64,000 nt of DNA, taken from positions 1-64,000 of the forward strand of contig NZ_JAFMYW010000013.1 of assembly GCF_017353175.1 (NCBI RefSeq). The letters run 5' to 3'. The notes beneath the pieces were generated by a model that saw only the letters and a program-made list of their open reading frames with translations, searched no databases and was not told the DNA's origin. Positions within the stretch are counted from its first letter, which is position 1. Each line of letters starts with the position of its first letter. Made by a program: the position numbers and the translations under genes. The stretch is from Fibrella forsythiae (lineage in GTDB: Bacteria; Bacteroidota; Bacteroidia; Cytophagales; Spirosomataceae). Below, piece by piece: positions 45,882 to 53,805 of the stretch.

Positions 45882-47036
45882 ATGTCGACTTTTCGAAAAA
45901 TCACTGACGTAATATCGTCATTCCTGCCCTTTTTCTGGAGAACGCTGACCGACGCGATCCGGCTATTTTTTACCCGTTACCGGCAGTTTCCTCTCGCCTA
46001 CAGTGCTATTCTGTACCTCTTTTTCACCGTATCTTTCTGCTATTATCCCGTTGCCGACCACTGGGCTACGGGTTTTGTGATGATGAGCCTGCCCCTGGCC
46101 ATTCCCAGCGGTGTTGTGGCCTGCGTTTACCTGCTCTGCAAACGGCAGCAGGCTATCGCAATGGCCGGTCTGGTCTGGGTGATGTTTTCGTTTGTATTGG
46201 TTAAACGGGTTGTTGGCACGAATACGGGCGAGTTAGACATGAATCAGGTTCAGGCACTCAAGGTACTGAGCTTCAACAGCGAAACCTTTCCCCTGGGAAC
46301 TACCACCGAATTCGACAAATCTCTGAGCGCAGATATTGCCTGTTTTCAGGAGTATTCCCCCAACGCGCAGATCGAACGGCAGTATACTGCCAGGATCGAG
46401 AAACTGACCTGTTTTGGAAACGATCGGCAAATTGGGCTGGCTGTATTTTCGAAATACCCGGTAGTGAAACAGTATGGCCGCATCTGGACCAGAACTGACG
46501 GACCCGATATTAATGGGTTTCTGTGTGCCGATATTGCCTACGGAGCCGATACCATCCGGGTTGTCAATGTACACTTATTGTCGATGGGCGTACGAACCAG
46601 CAAGGCAGTTACGGCATTGAAATCCGGCGATCTACTTTGGTTCTTTGCCGAAGTTGGCGACACCTTTCACCGGTTGAAAGAAGGATTCAAAAACCGAAAC
46701 GAACAGGTTCAGGAGGTGGAATCATACGTAACGGGTAGCCGGTATCCGGTCATTATCTGCGGCGATTTCAACGAAACACCGATGGGGTATTCATACGGCA
46801 AACTGAGTCGGAACTTTAGAAACGCCTTTGAAGAGGTGGGGCAGGGCATGGGGTTCACGCTCAATCGCCACCCCTACTGTGTACGCATCGATCAGCAGTT
46901 CGTTAGCCAGGATTGGCACATCAAAACCTGCCAGACCTTATCTGCCATCTCGTTCTCCGATCACTTTCCGGTTCTGGCTCAGTATGTACTAAAAAAATCG
47001 CTCGTTGCACCTGCACCGGTACTGGCTCAACACTAA
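45882..47036 (+). CDS. Membrane endonuclease/exonuclease/phosphatase-fold protein
   Basis: The 384-residue protein has three predicted N-terminal transmembrane helices (about residues 38-58, 62-86 and 90-112) and a C-terminal EEP domain (about 125-370). Active-site motifs are visible: LKVLSFNSE, CFQEYSP (metal-binding Glu), VVNVHLLS, IICGDFNETP and the terminal FSDHFPVLAQY with the catalytic Asp-His pair. EEP enzymes cleave phosphodiesters in DNA, RNA, lipids or inositides; the membrane form suggests an envelope substrate. It follows the coiled-coil gene by 42 bp and is probably cotranscribed. Confidence 0.88.
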   Translation: MSTFRKITDVISSFLPFFWRTLTDAIRLFFTRYRQFPLAYSAILYLFFTVSFCYYPVADHWATGFVMMSLPLAIPSGVVACVYLLCKRQQAIAMAGLVWVMFSFVLVKRVVGTNTGELDMNQVQALKVLSFNSETFPLGTTTEFDKSLSADIACFQEYSPNAQIERQYTARIEKLTCFGNDRQIGLAVFSKYPVVKQYGRIWTRTDGPDINGFLCADIAYGADTIRVVNVHLLSMGVRTSKAVTALKSGDLLWFFAEVGDTFHRLKEGFKNRNEQVQEVESYVTGSRYPVIICGDFNETPMGYSYGKLSRNFRNAFEEVGQGMGFTLNRHPYCVRIDQQFVSQDWHIKTCQTLSAISFSDHFPVLAQYVLKKSLVAPAPVLAQH

Positions 47037-47070
47037 GGTAGTAATCCTGCATGGCCATTCAGATTTTCTC

Positions 47071-47100
47071 TTAAGGAAACTACCTTAAAATTCGCTTAAG
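47071..47100 (+). promoter_or_regulatory. TTAAR boxes before the Lys/Ala-rich gene
   Basis: CTTAAGG occurs around 47070 and TTAAR boxes start at 47085 and 47096, the last two exactly 11 bp apart; the first is 14 bp away and in part inverted to the second. The boxes lie about 75 bp before the start codon at 47174 and resemble the array at 44809. Confidence 0.5.
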
Positions 47101-47173
47101 GCATTGCTTTTGGGCAACTTTTCCCTCACATTTCCGTCCAATTAGCGAGTTTAACCTTAATCAATTTGAACAA

Positions 47174-47725
47174 ATGAAAAAATCTGCCATGTGGCTGACC
47201 TTTCTGCTCGGCCTGTTGATCACCTTCTGCGCCCCGGCTCAGGACGCGAAGCCTAAAAAAGAGAAAGCCAAGAAAGAAAAGTCAGAAGCCAAAGCGGACA
47301 AGAAAGAGGCTAAGGAGGATAAGAAAGAAGCTAAAGCCGATAAGAAGGCCGCAAAGACTGACGCCGAGAAAGAAGCCGCAAAAGCCGATAAAGCAGCGGC
47401 CAAGGCTGAAAAGAAAGCAGCGAAAGAGGCAAAAAAAGAAGCCACTGACAAGCCAGATGCTACAAGCAAGGCAGATAAGAAGGCTGCCAAAGCAGACAAA
47501 AAAGCAGCTGAGGCGGCCGATGCAGTTAAAAAAGCAGACAAGCCGGAGAAAGTAGCTAAGGCCAGCGCTAAAGAGACTAAAGCCAGCCCCGCCGATTATA
47601 AAGCACCGGTTGACCGGTCGATGAAAGGCCCCAACGGCGAGCAGGTTATGACCGGCCCACGCGGTGGCAAGTATTACATCAACAAGAACGGCAACAAGAC
47701 GTACCTGAGCAGCCTGAAAGACTGA
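47174..47725 (+). CDS. Secreted Lys/Ala-rich protein with PBCV-type basic adaptor domain
   Basis: The 183-residue protein has a signal peptide (cleavage near CAPAQ). About 115 residues follow that consist almost only of Lys, Ala, Glu and Asp in KADKKAAK-like repeats, as in histone H1 or TolA-type helices. A compact C-terminal motif, MTGPRGGKYYINKNGNKTYL, matches the short PBCV-specific basic adaptor domain known from chlorovirus proteins and scattered bacteria. Function is unknown; the repeats could bind nucleic acid, cell wall or lipopolysaccharide outside the cytoplasm. TTAAR boxes upstream and a terminator carrying the GGTACGT word downstream frame it as a single unit. Confidence 0.8.
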   Translation: MKKSAMWLTFLLGLLITFCAPAQDAKPKKEKAKKEKSEAKADKKEAKEDKKEAKADKKAAKTDAEKEAAKADKAAAKAEKKAAKEAKKEATDKPDATSKADKKAAKADKKAAEAADAVKKADKPEKVAKASAKETKASPADYKAPVDRSMKGPNGEQVMTGPRGGKYYINKNGNKTYLSSLKD

Positions 47726-47739
47726 TCAAGGAGTTTTCT

Positions 47740-47783
47740 ACAAAAAAGGCTAGGTACGTATGAACGTACCTAGCCTTTTTTGT
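47740..47783. terminator. Terminator whose arms carry inverted GGTACGT words
   Basis: A perfect 20-bp stem (47740-47759 with 47764-47783, 4-nt loop) is flanked by A and T runs. Each arm contains the over-represented word: GGTACGT at 47753-47759 and ACGTACC at 47764-47770. A third copy lies at 47792-47798. Uptake-signal words in Neisseria and Haemophilus are often used in this way. Confidence 0.85.
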
Positions 47784-47817
47784 GCCGATTAGGTACGTGG
47801 CTGGTCTGGGCAGACAA

Positions 47818-48084
47818 TTACTGCATCCCGCCTTTCACTGATTCATAGTCTGATTTCAACCGGCCCACCTCGCGGGCTAGAAACGTCTGCAACTGCTGAT
47901 TGAACGCTTCTTTTTCGGTATCGGGCAGGCTGTTGTACAATTCTTTTAACTCCTGATTGATAGCCGCCCGTTCGTCTGCGGTTGCCGCATTGATTGATCG
48001 GGTATGGTAACTTCTAAAATCGTAGGTTGTCATATAGCCAAAACCCAGACCCGATTGGGCAAGTTCGCTTAACATTTTCGACAC
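47818..48084 (-). CDS. Small hypothetical protein
   Basis: The 88-residue cytoplasmic protein is predicted to be mainly helical and rich in Glu and Gln (NQELKELYNSLPDTEKEAFNQ). I recognise no domain. It is placed between a terminator and the divergent cytochrome gene, with codon use like its neighbours, so it is likely real. Confidence 0.6.
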   Translation of the reverse strand: MSKMLSELAQSGLGFGYMTTYDFRSYHTRSINAATADERAAINQELKELYNSLPDTEKEAFNQQLQTFLAREVGRLKSDYESVKGGMQ

Positions 48085-48149
48085 AGACTAAACTTTTAGG
48101 GTAAAAAACGGTCATATACCTGTTACACGGGTAATAAGTCGTGGTTGAA

Positions 48150-48181
48150 TTGGATTCAGCACCGGTCAACGTTTACCTTTG
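48150..48181 (+). promoter_or_regulatory. Promoter of the cytochrome c gene
   Basis: TACCTTTG at 48174-48181 is an exact -7 element, with a TTG at 48150-48152 about 21 bp upstream. It lies inside a possible N-terminal extension starting at 48141 and therefore supports the later ATG at 48240 as the true start. Confidence 0.55.
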
Positions 48182-48239
48182 TCTCCCCAGAATACTACAA
48201 TACAACTTAGTCAACCCAATTGCCAATCAAGTTTTTACG

Positions 48240-48611
48240 ATGAAAAAAGCGTTCGGCTTCCTCCTTGCTACCGCCGGTCTATTGTCGGCATCATTTTCGG
48301 CCCAGGCGCAGGATAACATTCCTGACGATATGAAAGCCCTCATGACCAAATATACCTGCATTGCCTGCCACCGGGTAGATGTAAAATTGGTTGGACCGGC
48401 TTACAAAGATGTGGCTAAACGCAACTACACTAACGATCAGATCGTGGAGTTGATTTATAACCCCAAGCCAGCCAACTGGCCCGGCTTTATTGCCATGGCT
48501 CCGATGAAACAGGTGCCTAAAGAAGACGCGCTGAAACTGGCTACCTGGATTAATACACTCGATGGTACCCCTGCCAAAAAAGGCGGTGCCAAGAAAGGTA
48601 AGAAAGCCTAG
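48240..48611 (+). CDS. Periplasmic class I cytochrome c
   Basis: The 123-residue protein has a signal peptide (cleavage after AQA), a CIACH haem-binding site near residue 37 and a sixth-ligand Met in AMAPM near 90, the cytochrome c551/c552 pattern. The short Lys/Gly-rich tail is unusual but harmless. It would carry electrons in the periplasm. The start at 48240 gives a standard signal peptide, and the promoter lies just before it. A 28-bp hairpin ends the unit. Confidence 0.92.
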   Translation: MKKAFGFLLATAGLLSASFSAQAQDNIPDDMKALMTKYTCIACHRVDVKLVGPAYKDVAKRNYTNDQIVELIYNPKPANWPGFIAMAPMKQVPKEDALKLATWINTLDGTPAKKGGAKKGKKA

Positions 48612-48622
48612 TTGATTCGTTC

Positions 48623-48680
48623 TGTTTTAGCATAAAAAAGCCGCTCTGGATGTCCAGAGCGGCTTTTTTATGCTAAAACA
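48623..48680. terminator. 28-bp perfect bidirectional terminator
   Basis: Arms 48623-48650 and 48653-48680 pair perfectly over 28 bp and include A and T runs on the two sides. It separates the convergent cytochrome and glycosidase genes; the right arm ends at the latter's stop codon. Confidence 0.9.
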
Positions 48681-48681
48681 T

Positions 48682-49854
48682 CTATTTCTTACCCATCGCC
48701 GATTTGATGGCCTGCTCTTCGGCCGGGTCATAGAACGTGCCGTCGCTTTTCAGGATTTCGTGGAACCAAATGCTCGGTTCCCGCCCGTTTACGTAGGGTT
48801 TCTGCCAGCTATCCCAGGGCAGAAATGTCTGCGATTTCCCGGCTACAAATCCCCAGCAGATCATACCCACCTTCTCGCGTTTGGCAATGGGCAGGTGCGT
48901 CTGGAACTTACTGTTTACGCCCCGCGCCATGAACTCAGTACAGATGAGTGGCCGACCTAATTTCTTCAGTCCGGCAATCAGTTTCTCCAGCGAAGGCGCA
49001 TCACTGTACTGGTGAAACGTAATGACGTCAGAATTCTCCAGTTGCATCCGGTTAAAGGCAGGAATAGCCGACGCGTTGGTCCAGTCATCGACAAACGATT
49101 TCCAGATGCCTGACGACAATGGCTGAGTTGGATTCACGGAACGCCCCCACTGGAACACCTGCGGTAGCAATTTGCCGATGATGGCAATCTTGCGGTCTTT
49201 GGGCAGCTCTGTTTTTATCGTATGCCGATCACCGTAGCTGTTGTCGTTGGTATTATCGGGCTCATTCCACATATCCCACATCAACACCCGGTTATCATTT
49301 CTGAAGGCACCGATCACACCTTTCACGTAGGCTTCCAACCGTGGATACTGCGATACGTCGGTCAGCGCATCGGCTCCCGGCGACTGCACCCAGCCAGAGT
49401 TGTGAATGCCTGGAACCGGATCATGCTGTTTGCCCAGTTTCGGGTATGGGTCCCAGCACGAGTCGAACAGCACCAGCATGGGCCTGATCTTGTGTTTCTG
49501 GCAGATGTTAAGGAAGGTGTCGATGCGCTTGATGAACCCTTTGGCGTCCTGCTGATAGGGTAGATCGTGTAAAAAAACACGCATGGTATTGACGCCCATT
49601 TGCTCAGCCCAGCCTAATTCCTTATCAATCGTGGCCGGATCAAAGGTTTCGGCTTGCCAGAACTCCAGTTCGTTGATGGCATTGGCCGGATTATAATTGC
49701 CGCCGAACAGAAACGGTTCTTTGGCATACCAGGCATTGGCTTTTGTTGCCGACCAGCGGCCGGGTGCCGACGGGACATCGGCAGATTTGGGTTGAGCAAA
49801 ACTCAGAAAGGCTGAAAGCCACAAGACGCTCAGCAGGGTAAGGCGTTGACGCAT
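48682..49854 (-). CDS. Secreted GH5-like glycoside hydrolase
   Basis: From the ATG at 49852-49854 the 390-residue protein has a signal peptide (MRQRLTLLSVLWLSAF, cleavage near SFAQ); an upstream in-frame start adds an unrelated 14 residues. The rest is a TIM barrel of the GH-A clan: the acid/base Glu is in MWDMWNEPDN, the nucleophile Glu in PLICTEFMARG, and aromatic substrate contacts include WGFVAGKSQ. Related proteins are called 1,4-beta-xylanase or cellulase-family glycosidase. It is exported and should act on a beta-linked glycan; the substrate is undetermined. Confidence 0.85.
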   Translation of the reverse strand: MRQRLTLLSVLWLSAFLSFAQPKSADVPSAPGRWSATKANAWYAKEPFLFGGNYNPANAINELEFWQAETFDPATIDKELGWAEQMGVNTMRVFLHDLPYQQDAKGFIKRIDTFLNICQKHKIRPMLVLFDSCWDPYPKLGKQHDPVPGIHNSGWVQSPGADALTDVSQYPRLEAYVKGVIGAFRNDNRVLMWDMWNEPDNTNDNSYGDRHTIKTELPKDRKIAIIGKLLPQVFQWGRSVNPTQPLSSGIWKSFVDDWTNASAIPAFNRMQLENSDVITFHQYSDAPSLEKLIAGLKKLGRPLICTEFMARGVNSKFQTHLPIAKREKVGMICWGFVAGKSQTFLPWDSWQKPYVNGREPSIWFHEILKSDGTFYDPAEEQAIKSAMGKK

Positions 49855-50008
49855 AGATGATACGAGAAAGTTGGTCAGAACGAGACAGACGACCAATTCC
49901 CCGCCTGTTGCCGGGTACGTTCATCTGCCTCACTGGTAAAAGCAGAAAAATGCTATTTTTGGGTGCTATCTGCCAAAAAAACAGTAATCGACCAGACTAA
50001 CCTCCGAC

Positions 50009-51358
50009 TCAGGCAGTCCCAACAACAGGCATTGGAAACTGAACGGTTACCGTTGTCCCCTCTCCTTCAACAGACTCAACCGTGATCGTTCCGTTATGCA
50101 GCAGTACGATCCGGTGCGTAAGGGCCAGCCCGATACCGTGCCCCGGAGCCACACTCGTTGTTGACGGCGACCGGTAGAAGGGCTCGAAAAGGTGAGGGAG
50201 CGCATTGGCCGAAATACCATATCCTTTGTCGGTAAACGCGATCTGAATCTGATTCGGCGCAAACGTGATTCGAACCGCCACGCTACCATTGGCCGAGTAT
50301 TTACAGCCATTCTCCATGAGATTCTGGAAGGCCGTACGCAACAGCGCTTCTTCTCCCTGAATAGTCAGTTCATCGTCCTGATCGGGCAGGTTCTCGAAAT
50401 CGATATCAACGATATAGGAAGGATTCTTCGTCAACAGCTTACTGCGGGCCTGCCAGAGCAACTCATCCAGCCGGGTAGGCCGGAATGAAATGGCTGTTGA
50501 TTCAGAACTGGCCCGGGCCAGATCGAGCAGCCCGTTGGCCAGATCAATCATGGTCTGTACTTCATCGAGTACGTCGGCCAGCGTTTGCTGATAATACGGC
50601 ACATCGCGCGCCTGCATCAGCGCCACGTCGATATTACCACGCATGATAGCCAGCGGTGTTCGCAGTTCGTGTGAGGCATGCGACACGAAACTACGCTGGG
50701 TGACGAAAGCCTCTTCCAGCCGATTCAGCATATCGTTGAAGGTCCGGGCCAGTTCAGCCAGTTCGTCGCGTTTCCGGCTAACGTGCAGCCGCTCATGAAT
50801 GTTGGTTGCCGAGATGTCGTTTACCTGATCAATAATTTCAGAAACGGGCCGGATGGCATCAGATGCAAACAGCCAACCCGCCACGCCGACCATAACAAAG
50901 CTGGCCAGCCAACCAAAAATAAGGATTTCGCGGAGGCGGCGCAGCTTGTTGAACCCATACTGGTCATAAGCTGTAGCCACCACAACCAGCGTTTTGTACC
51001 GAATACCGATCGTCTCAATTTCACCGTGCGTCAATCGGATTTCATGCCCCTCGCGGATATGGCGAAACTGCCTGCTCGTTAACGGTGGGTTATATCCTTT
51101 TCCCGCAGAGAAAACAACCTGATTCAGTGAGTCGTAGATCATAACGCGTTCACCAACCATGACGGGCAGATCATTACGGGCTACGTCACCGGCATCTTCA
51201 CGTACCCGAACGGTTGTGGTGGCTTTTTCATGCAGACGATCATAGAAATCCAGTTCCCTGTACTGATTATACAGCAGGTAAATAGAGACAGAGAACAGCA
51301 ACAGAATAGAGCCAACCAACAACGAGAAAAGTAAGGTCAGCCGGGCGCGGATCGTCAC
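50009..51358 (-). CDS. Sensor histidine kinase 2
   Basis: The 449-residue kinase begins at a GTG (51356-51358) that overlaps the regulator's stop codon. It has two transmembrane helices (about residues 7-29 and 150-172) around a periplasmic sensor of about 120 residues, then HAMP, HisKA (His in SHASHELRTPL) and an ATPase domain (NLMENGCKYSAN and GHGIGLALTH). It is a paralogue of kinase 1 at 43431 with the same layout. The periplasmic sensor differs, suggesting a different stimulus. It pairs with response regulator 2. Confidence 0.93.
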   Translation of the reverse strand: MTIRARLTLLFSLLVGSILLLFSVSIYLLYNQYRELDFYDRLHEKATTTVRVREDAGDVARNDLPVMVGERVMIYDSLNQVVFSAGKGYNPPLTSRQFRHIREGHEIRLTHGEIETIGIRYKTLVVVATAYDQYGFNKLRRLREILIFGWLASFVMVGVAGWLFASDAIRPVSEIIDQVNDISATNIHERLHVSRKRDELAELARTFNDMLNRLEEAFVTQRSFVSHASHELRTPLAIMRGNIDVALMQARDVPYYQQTLADVLDEVQTMIDLANGLLDLARASSESTAISFRPTRLDELLWQARSKLLTKNPSYIVDIDFENLPDQDDELTIQGEEALLRTAFQNLMENGCKYSANGSVAVRITFAPNQIQIAFTDKGYGISANALPHLFEPFYRSPSTTSVAPGHGIGLALTHRIVLLHNGTITVESVEGEGTTVTVQFPMPVVGTA

Positions 51359-52032
51359 TCTTCCTTCATGATGTAGCCCATACCAATAACGGTGTGAATG
51401 AGCTTGGTCGGGAATTCTTTATCGACCTTTTTCCGCAGAAAATTCACGTACACATCAATCACGTTGGTACCCGTGTCGAAGTGAATATCCCATACTTTTT
51501 CGGCAATATCTACGCGGGAGACCACCCGGCCCCGGTTACGCATCAGGTATTCGAGCAACCCGAATTCTTTGGCTGTCAGCTCAATCCGTTTGCCGCCCCG
51601 GCGAGCAATTTTCTCATTCAGATCAAGTTCCAGATCGGCAACGCGCAGCACACTTACGGCGCTTCCGCCTTCGGCGCCACGTTTGTGAAGGGCACGAATA
51701 CGAGCCATCAGTTCGCGAAACTCAAATGGTTTCACCAGATAATCATCGGCACCGGCTTCAAAACCGGCCAATTTATCATCTACTGACCCCATCGCCGTAA
51801 GCATCAGAATGGGAGTCTGTACCTGTTCGTGTCTGATCGTCTGGGCCAGATCGAACCCGTTGATCTTGGGCAGATTCACATCCAGCACAATGACGTCATA
51901 ACTATTGCTCAAGGCCATTGTCCGGCCGATTTGCCCATCATAGGCCAAATCAACTTCGCACTTTTGCTCTTCCAACCCTTTCTTAACGAAAGAGGCCAGC
52001 TTGGGCTCATCTTCTACCACTAGGACTTTCAT
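51355..52032 (-). CDS. OmpR/PhoB-family response regulator 2
   Basis: The 225-residue regulator starts MKVLVVEDEP at 52030-52032; the in-frame codons upstream encode an unrelated extension. Receiver features are Asp in VIVLDVNLP, LMLTAMG and DDYLVKPFE. The winged helix has VDIAEKVWDIHFDTGTNVIDVYVNFLRKK, nearly the same recognition region as in regulator 1. Similar DNA-contact residues fit the finding that TTAAR arrays lie beside both systems. The gene overlaps the kinase by a GTGA. Confidence 0.94.
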   Translation of the reverse strand: MKVLVVEDEPKLASFVKKGLEEQKCEVDLAYDGQIGRTMALSNSYDVIVLDVNLPKINGFDLAQTIRHEQVQTPILMLTAMGSVDDKLAGFEAGADDYLVKPFEFRELMARIRALHKRGAEGGSAVSVLRVADLELDLNEKIARRGGKRIELTAKEFGLLEYLMRNRGRVVSRVDIAEKVWDIHFDTGTNVIDVYVNFLRKKVDKEFPTKLIHTVIGMGYIMKEE

Positions 52033-52155
52033 ATCCGAAACATACATAGTATCCATCAATAGTTGAAAGAGTGAAAAACACGAATTATCCAATGAACCGC
52101 CGTAGATGTTTAGTTTATGCGCCGGAATAGTGGCAACGAAGCTCCCATTTGTATA

Positions 52156-52193
52156 TTAAAACGCCGCCAAACCCCTGTTAAAAAGGCGTTAAG
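52156..52193 (+). promoter_or_regulatory. TTAA array (11-bp register) between regulator 2 and the SDR operon
   Basis: TTAAA begins at 52156, TTAAA at 52178 and TTAAG at 52189, with a degenerate CCAAA in the missing register position at 52167. The four units are spaced by exactly 11 bp. The array is in the 251-bp spacer between the divergent regulator 2 and SDR-operon starts and could serve either. Confidence 0.6.
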
Positions 52194-52283
52194 GGCCGGA
52201 ACCGGCCGTTCAGGCCCATTTATAACCAAGCCAGAGTTTTACCAGTTGAAAGAAATAAATGCCAATAATATTTTCTCAACGGT

Positions 52284-53150
52284 ATGCAAATGCAGGAATC
52301 TCGTCCTTCTTCTGACGAAATAAAAGGCGAAAAATTGCCCTACCCAGCGCGGCAGTCAGACATGAAACGCCAGCCCGACAGCGATTTATCGAACTATAAG
52401 GCGGCAAATAAATTAACTGGCAAGGTAGCGCTGATCACCGGGGCCGATTCGGGAATTGGGCGGGCGGTGGCCATTGCCTTTGGAAAAGAAGGGGCCGATG
52501 TGGCCATTCTTTACAACGAAAACACCGACGACGCCGCTGAAACCAAACGGATGGTGGAGGCCAACGGCGGACGCTGTTTGGTTATTCAGGCAGACGTTCG
52601 GGAGTCGAACGCCTGCCGCGACGCTGTTCAACAAACGGTAGACGAATATGGTAAGCTGAACATTCTGGTGAACAATGCAGCGTATCAGATGGCGCAGGAA
52701 AAGTTTGAAGACATTACCGAAGAGCAGCTTCGCCGCACCTTCGAGACCAATATTTTCGGCTACTTTTTCATGGCACAGGCGGCCCTGCCGCACCTGCACG
52801 AAGGTGATGCCATCGTGAACACAGGTAGCATTGTCGGTATCGTAGGTAACCCATTACTGATCGATTACACAGCAACGAAAGGGGCCATCCACGCCTTCAC
52901 CAAGTCGCTGGCCATTCAACTGGGCGAACGGGGAATCCGGGTCAATGCCGTGGTTCCCGGCCCCGTCTGGACACCCAATATTCCGGGTACGATGCCAATG
53001 GACGAAGTTGAGCATTTTGGCCATGAGGTGGCACTGGCCCGGCCCGGCCAGCCCGAAGAATTGGCACCCGCTTACGTTATGCTGGCGTCGAGTGATGGTA
53101 GTTTCATGACAGGTAGCCTGGTAGAAGTAACCGGCGGAAAATTAGGATGA
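52284..53150 (+). CDS. SDR family oxidoreductase (glucose dehydrogenase-like)
   Basis: The 288-residue protein has a polar 40-residue N-terminal arm followed by a classical short-chain dehydrogenase: NAD(P) site GADSGIGRAV, NNAAYQ, Ser in NTGSIVG and the YTATKGA active-site Tyr/Lys, with GPVWTP later. This extended-arm group (YghA-like) reduces aldehydes or oxidises sugars. It is the first gene of a five-gene operon and overlaps the next by ATGA. The TTAA array upstream suggests control by regulator 2. Confidence 0.9.
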   Translation: MQMQESRPSSDEIKGEKLPYPARQSDMKRQPDSDLSNYKAANKLTGKVALITGADSGIGRAVAIAFGKEGADVAILYNENTDDAAETKRMVEANGGRCLVIQADVRESNACRDAVQQTVDEYGKLNILVNNAAYQMAQEKFEDITEEQLRRTFETNIFGYFFMAQAALPHLHEGDAIVNTGSIVGIVGNPLLIDYTATKGAIHAFTKSLAIQLGERGIRVNAVVPGPVWTPNIPGTMPMDEVEHFGHEVALARPGQPEELAPAYVMLASSDGSFMTGSLVEVTGGKLG

Positions 53151-53749
53151 GCCACCCCACCCACTACCCCTCTGGCACCGTACGTGAGTTACTGGCCACC
53201 AACCATGTTAGCGACAAGACCCGCGAGGTATTAACCGAACGACTCAACCAGCAACCTGGTCCGCTCCGTTTTTTCACTCAGGAAGAAGCCACTACCCTGC
53301 GTCATATTGCCAGCCGCCTGTTACCACAGCCTGGCGAAGCCGGGTACGTCATTGACCTGGTTGACCCGGTAGATAAACGGCTGGCAAATAACGAAAGCGA
53401 TGGCTGGCGGTATGACGTACTTCCTGCCGATACTGACGCGTACCGATTAGGGTTACAGGGCTTTCAGGAGTCAGCTCAGGCAGCCTACGGCCAGTCATTC
53501 GATCGGTTAACCAGTGGCGAGAAGGATGACCTCATTGGGCAGATACAGGCCGGAACAGCTCCGGGTGAGATCTGGCAACAGCTGCCGTCTACACGTTTTT
53601 TTGACGATCTGCTGGCCGAACTCGTCGTTATTTATTACAGCAATCCGCTGGTTCAGGAAGCGTTTGGGTACGTTGGTATGGCCGACAGACCCAGTTGGGA
53701 ACTGATTGGGTTGAATGAACTGGAAGCGCGCGAACCAAGAGAGCTATAA
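53147..53749 (+). CDS. Gluconate 2-dehydrogenase subunit 3-like protein
   Basis: The 200-residue protein has the helical fold and signature of gluconate dehydrogenase subunit 3 (FFTQEEATTLRHIASRLLP, later FFDDLLAELVVIYYSNPLVQEAFGY). In characterised complexes this subunit helps export or stabilise the flavoprotein and carries a Tat signal. Here no Tat or other signal peptide is visible, so it may be cytoplasmic. The adjacent GMC gene codes for the expected flavin subunit. No cytochrome subunit is adjacent. Confidence 0.86.
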   Translation: MSHPTHYPSGTVRELLATNHVSDKTREVLTERLNQQPGPLRFFTQEEATTLRHIASRLLPQPGEAGYVIDLVDPVDKRLANNESDGWRYDVLPADTDAYRLGLQGFQESAQAAYGQSFDRLTSGEKDDLIGQIQAGTAPGEIWQQLPSTRFFDDLLAELVVIYYSNPLVQEAFGYVGMADRPSWELIGLNELEAREPREL

Positions 53750-53758
53750 TTTTTTGTT

Positions 53759-53791
53759 GGCGTAGCCCCCGCCCTGCAGGGAGGCTACGCC
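53759..53791 (+). repeat. Small hairpin between subunit 3 and GMC genes
   Basis: GGCGTAGCC at 53759-53767 pairs with 53783-53791, and the loop holds a self-complementary CCCTGCAGGG. It may stabilise or partly terminate the operon transcript; no T run follows. Confidence 0.5.
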
Positions 53792-53805
53792 GAAACCATA
53801 TACAC

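Noticed and set aside
47239-47541. Antisense frame rich in Ala/Ser/Phe opposite the Lys/Ala-rich gene
   Set aside because: It is a product of the repetitive codons; the sense frame has a signal peptide and a C-terminal domain.
48141-48239. N-terminal extension of the cytochrome c gene
   Set aside because: A -7 promoter element lies inside it, and the signal peptide begins at 48240.
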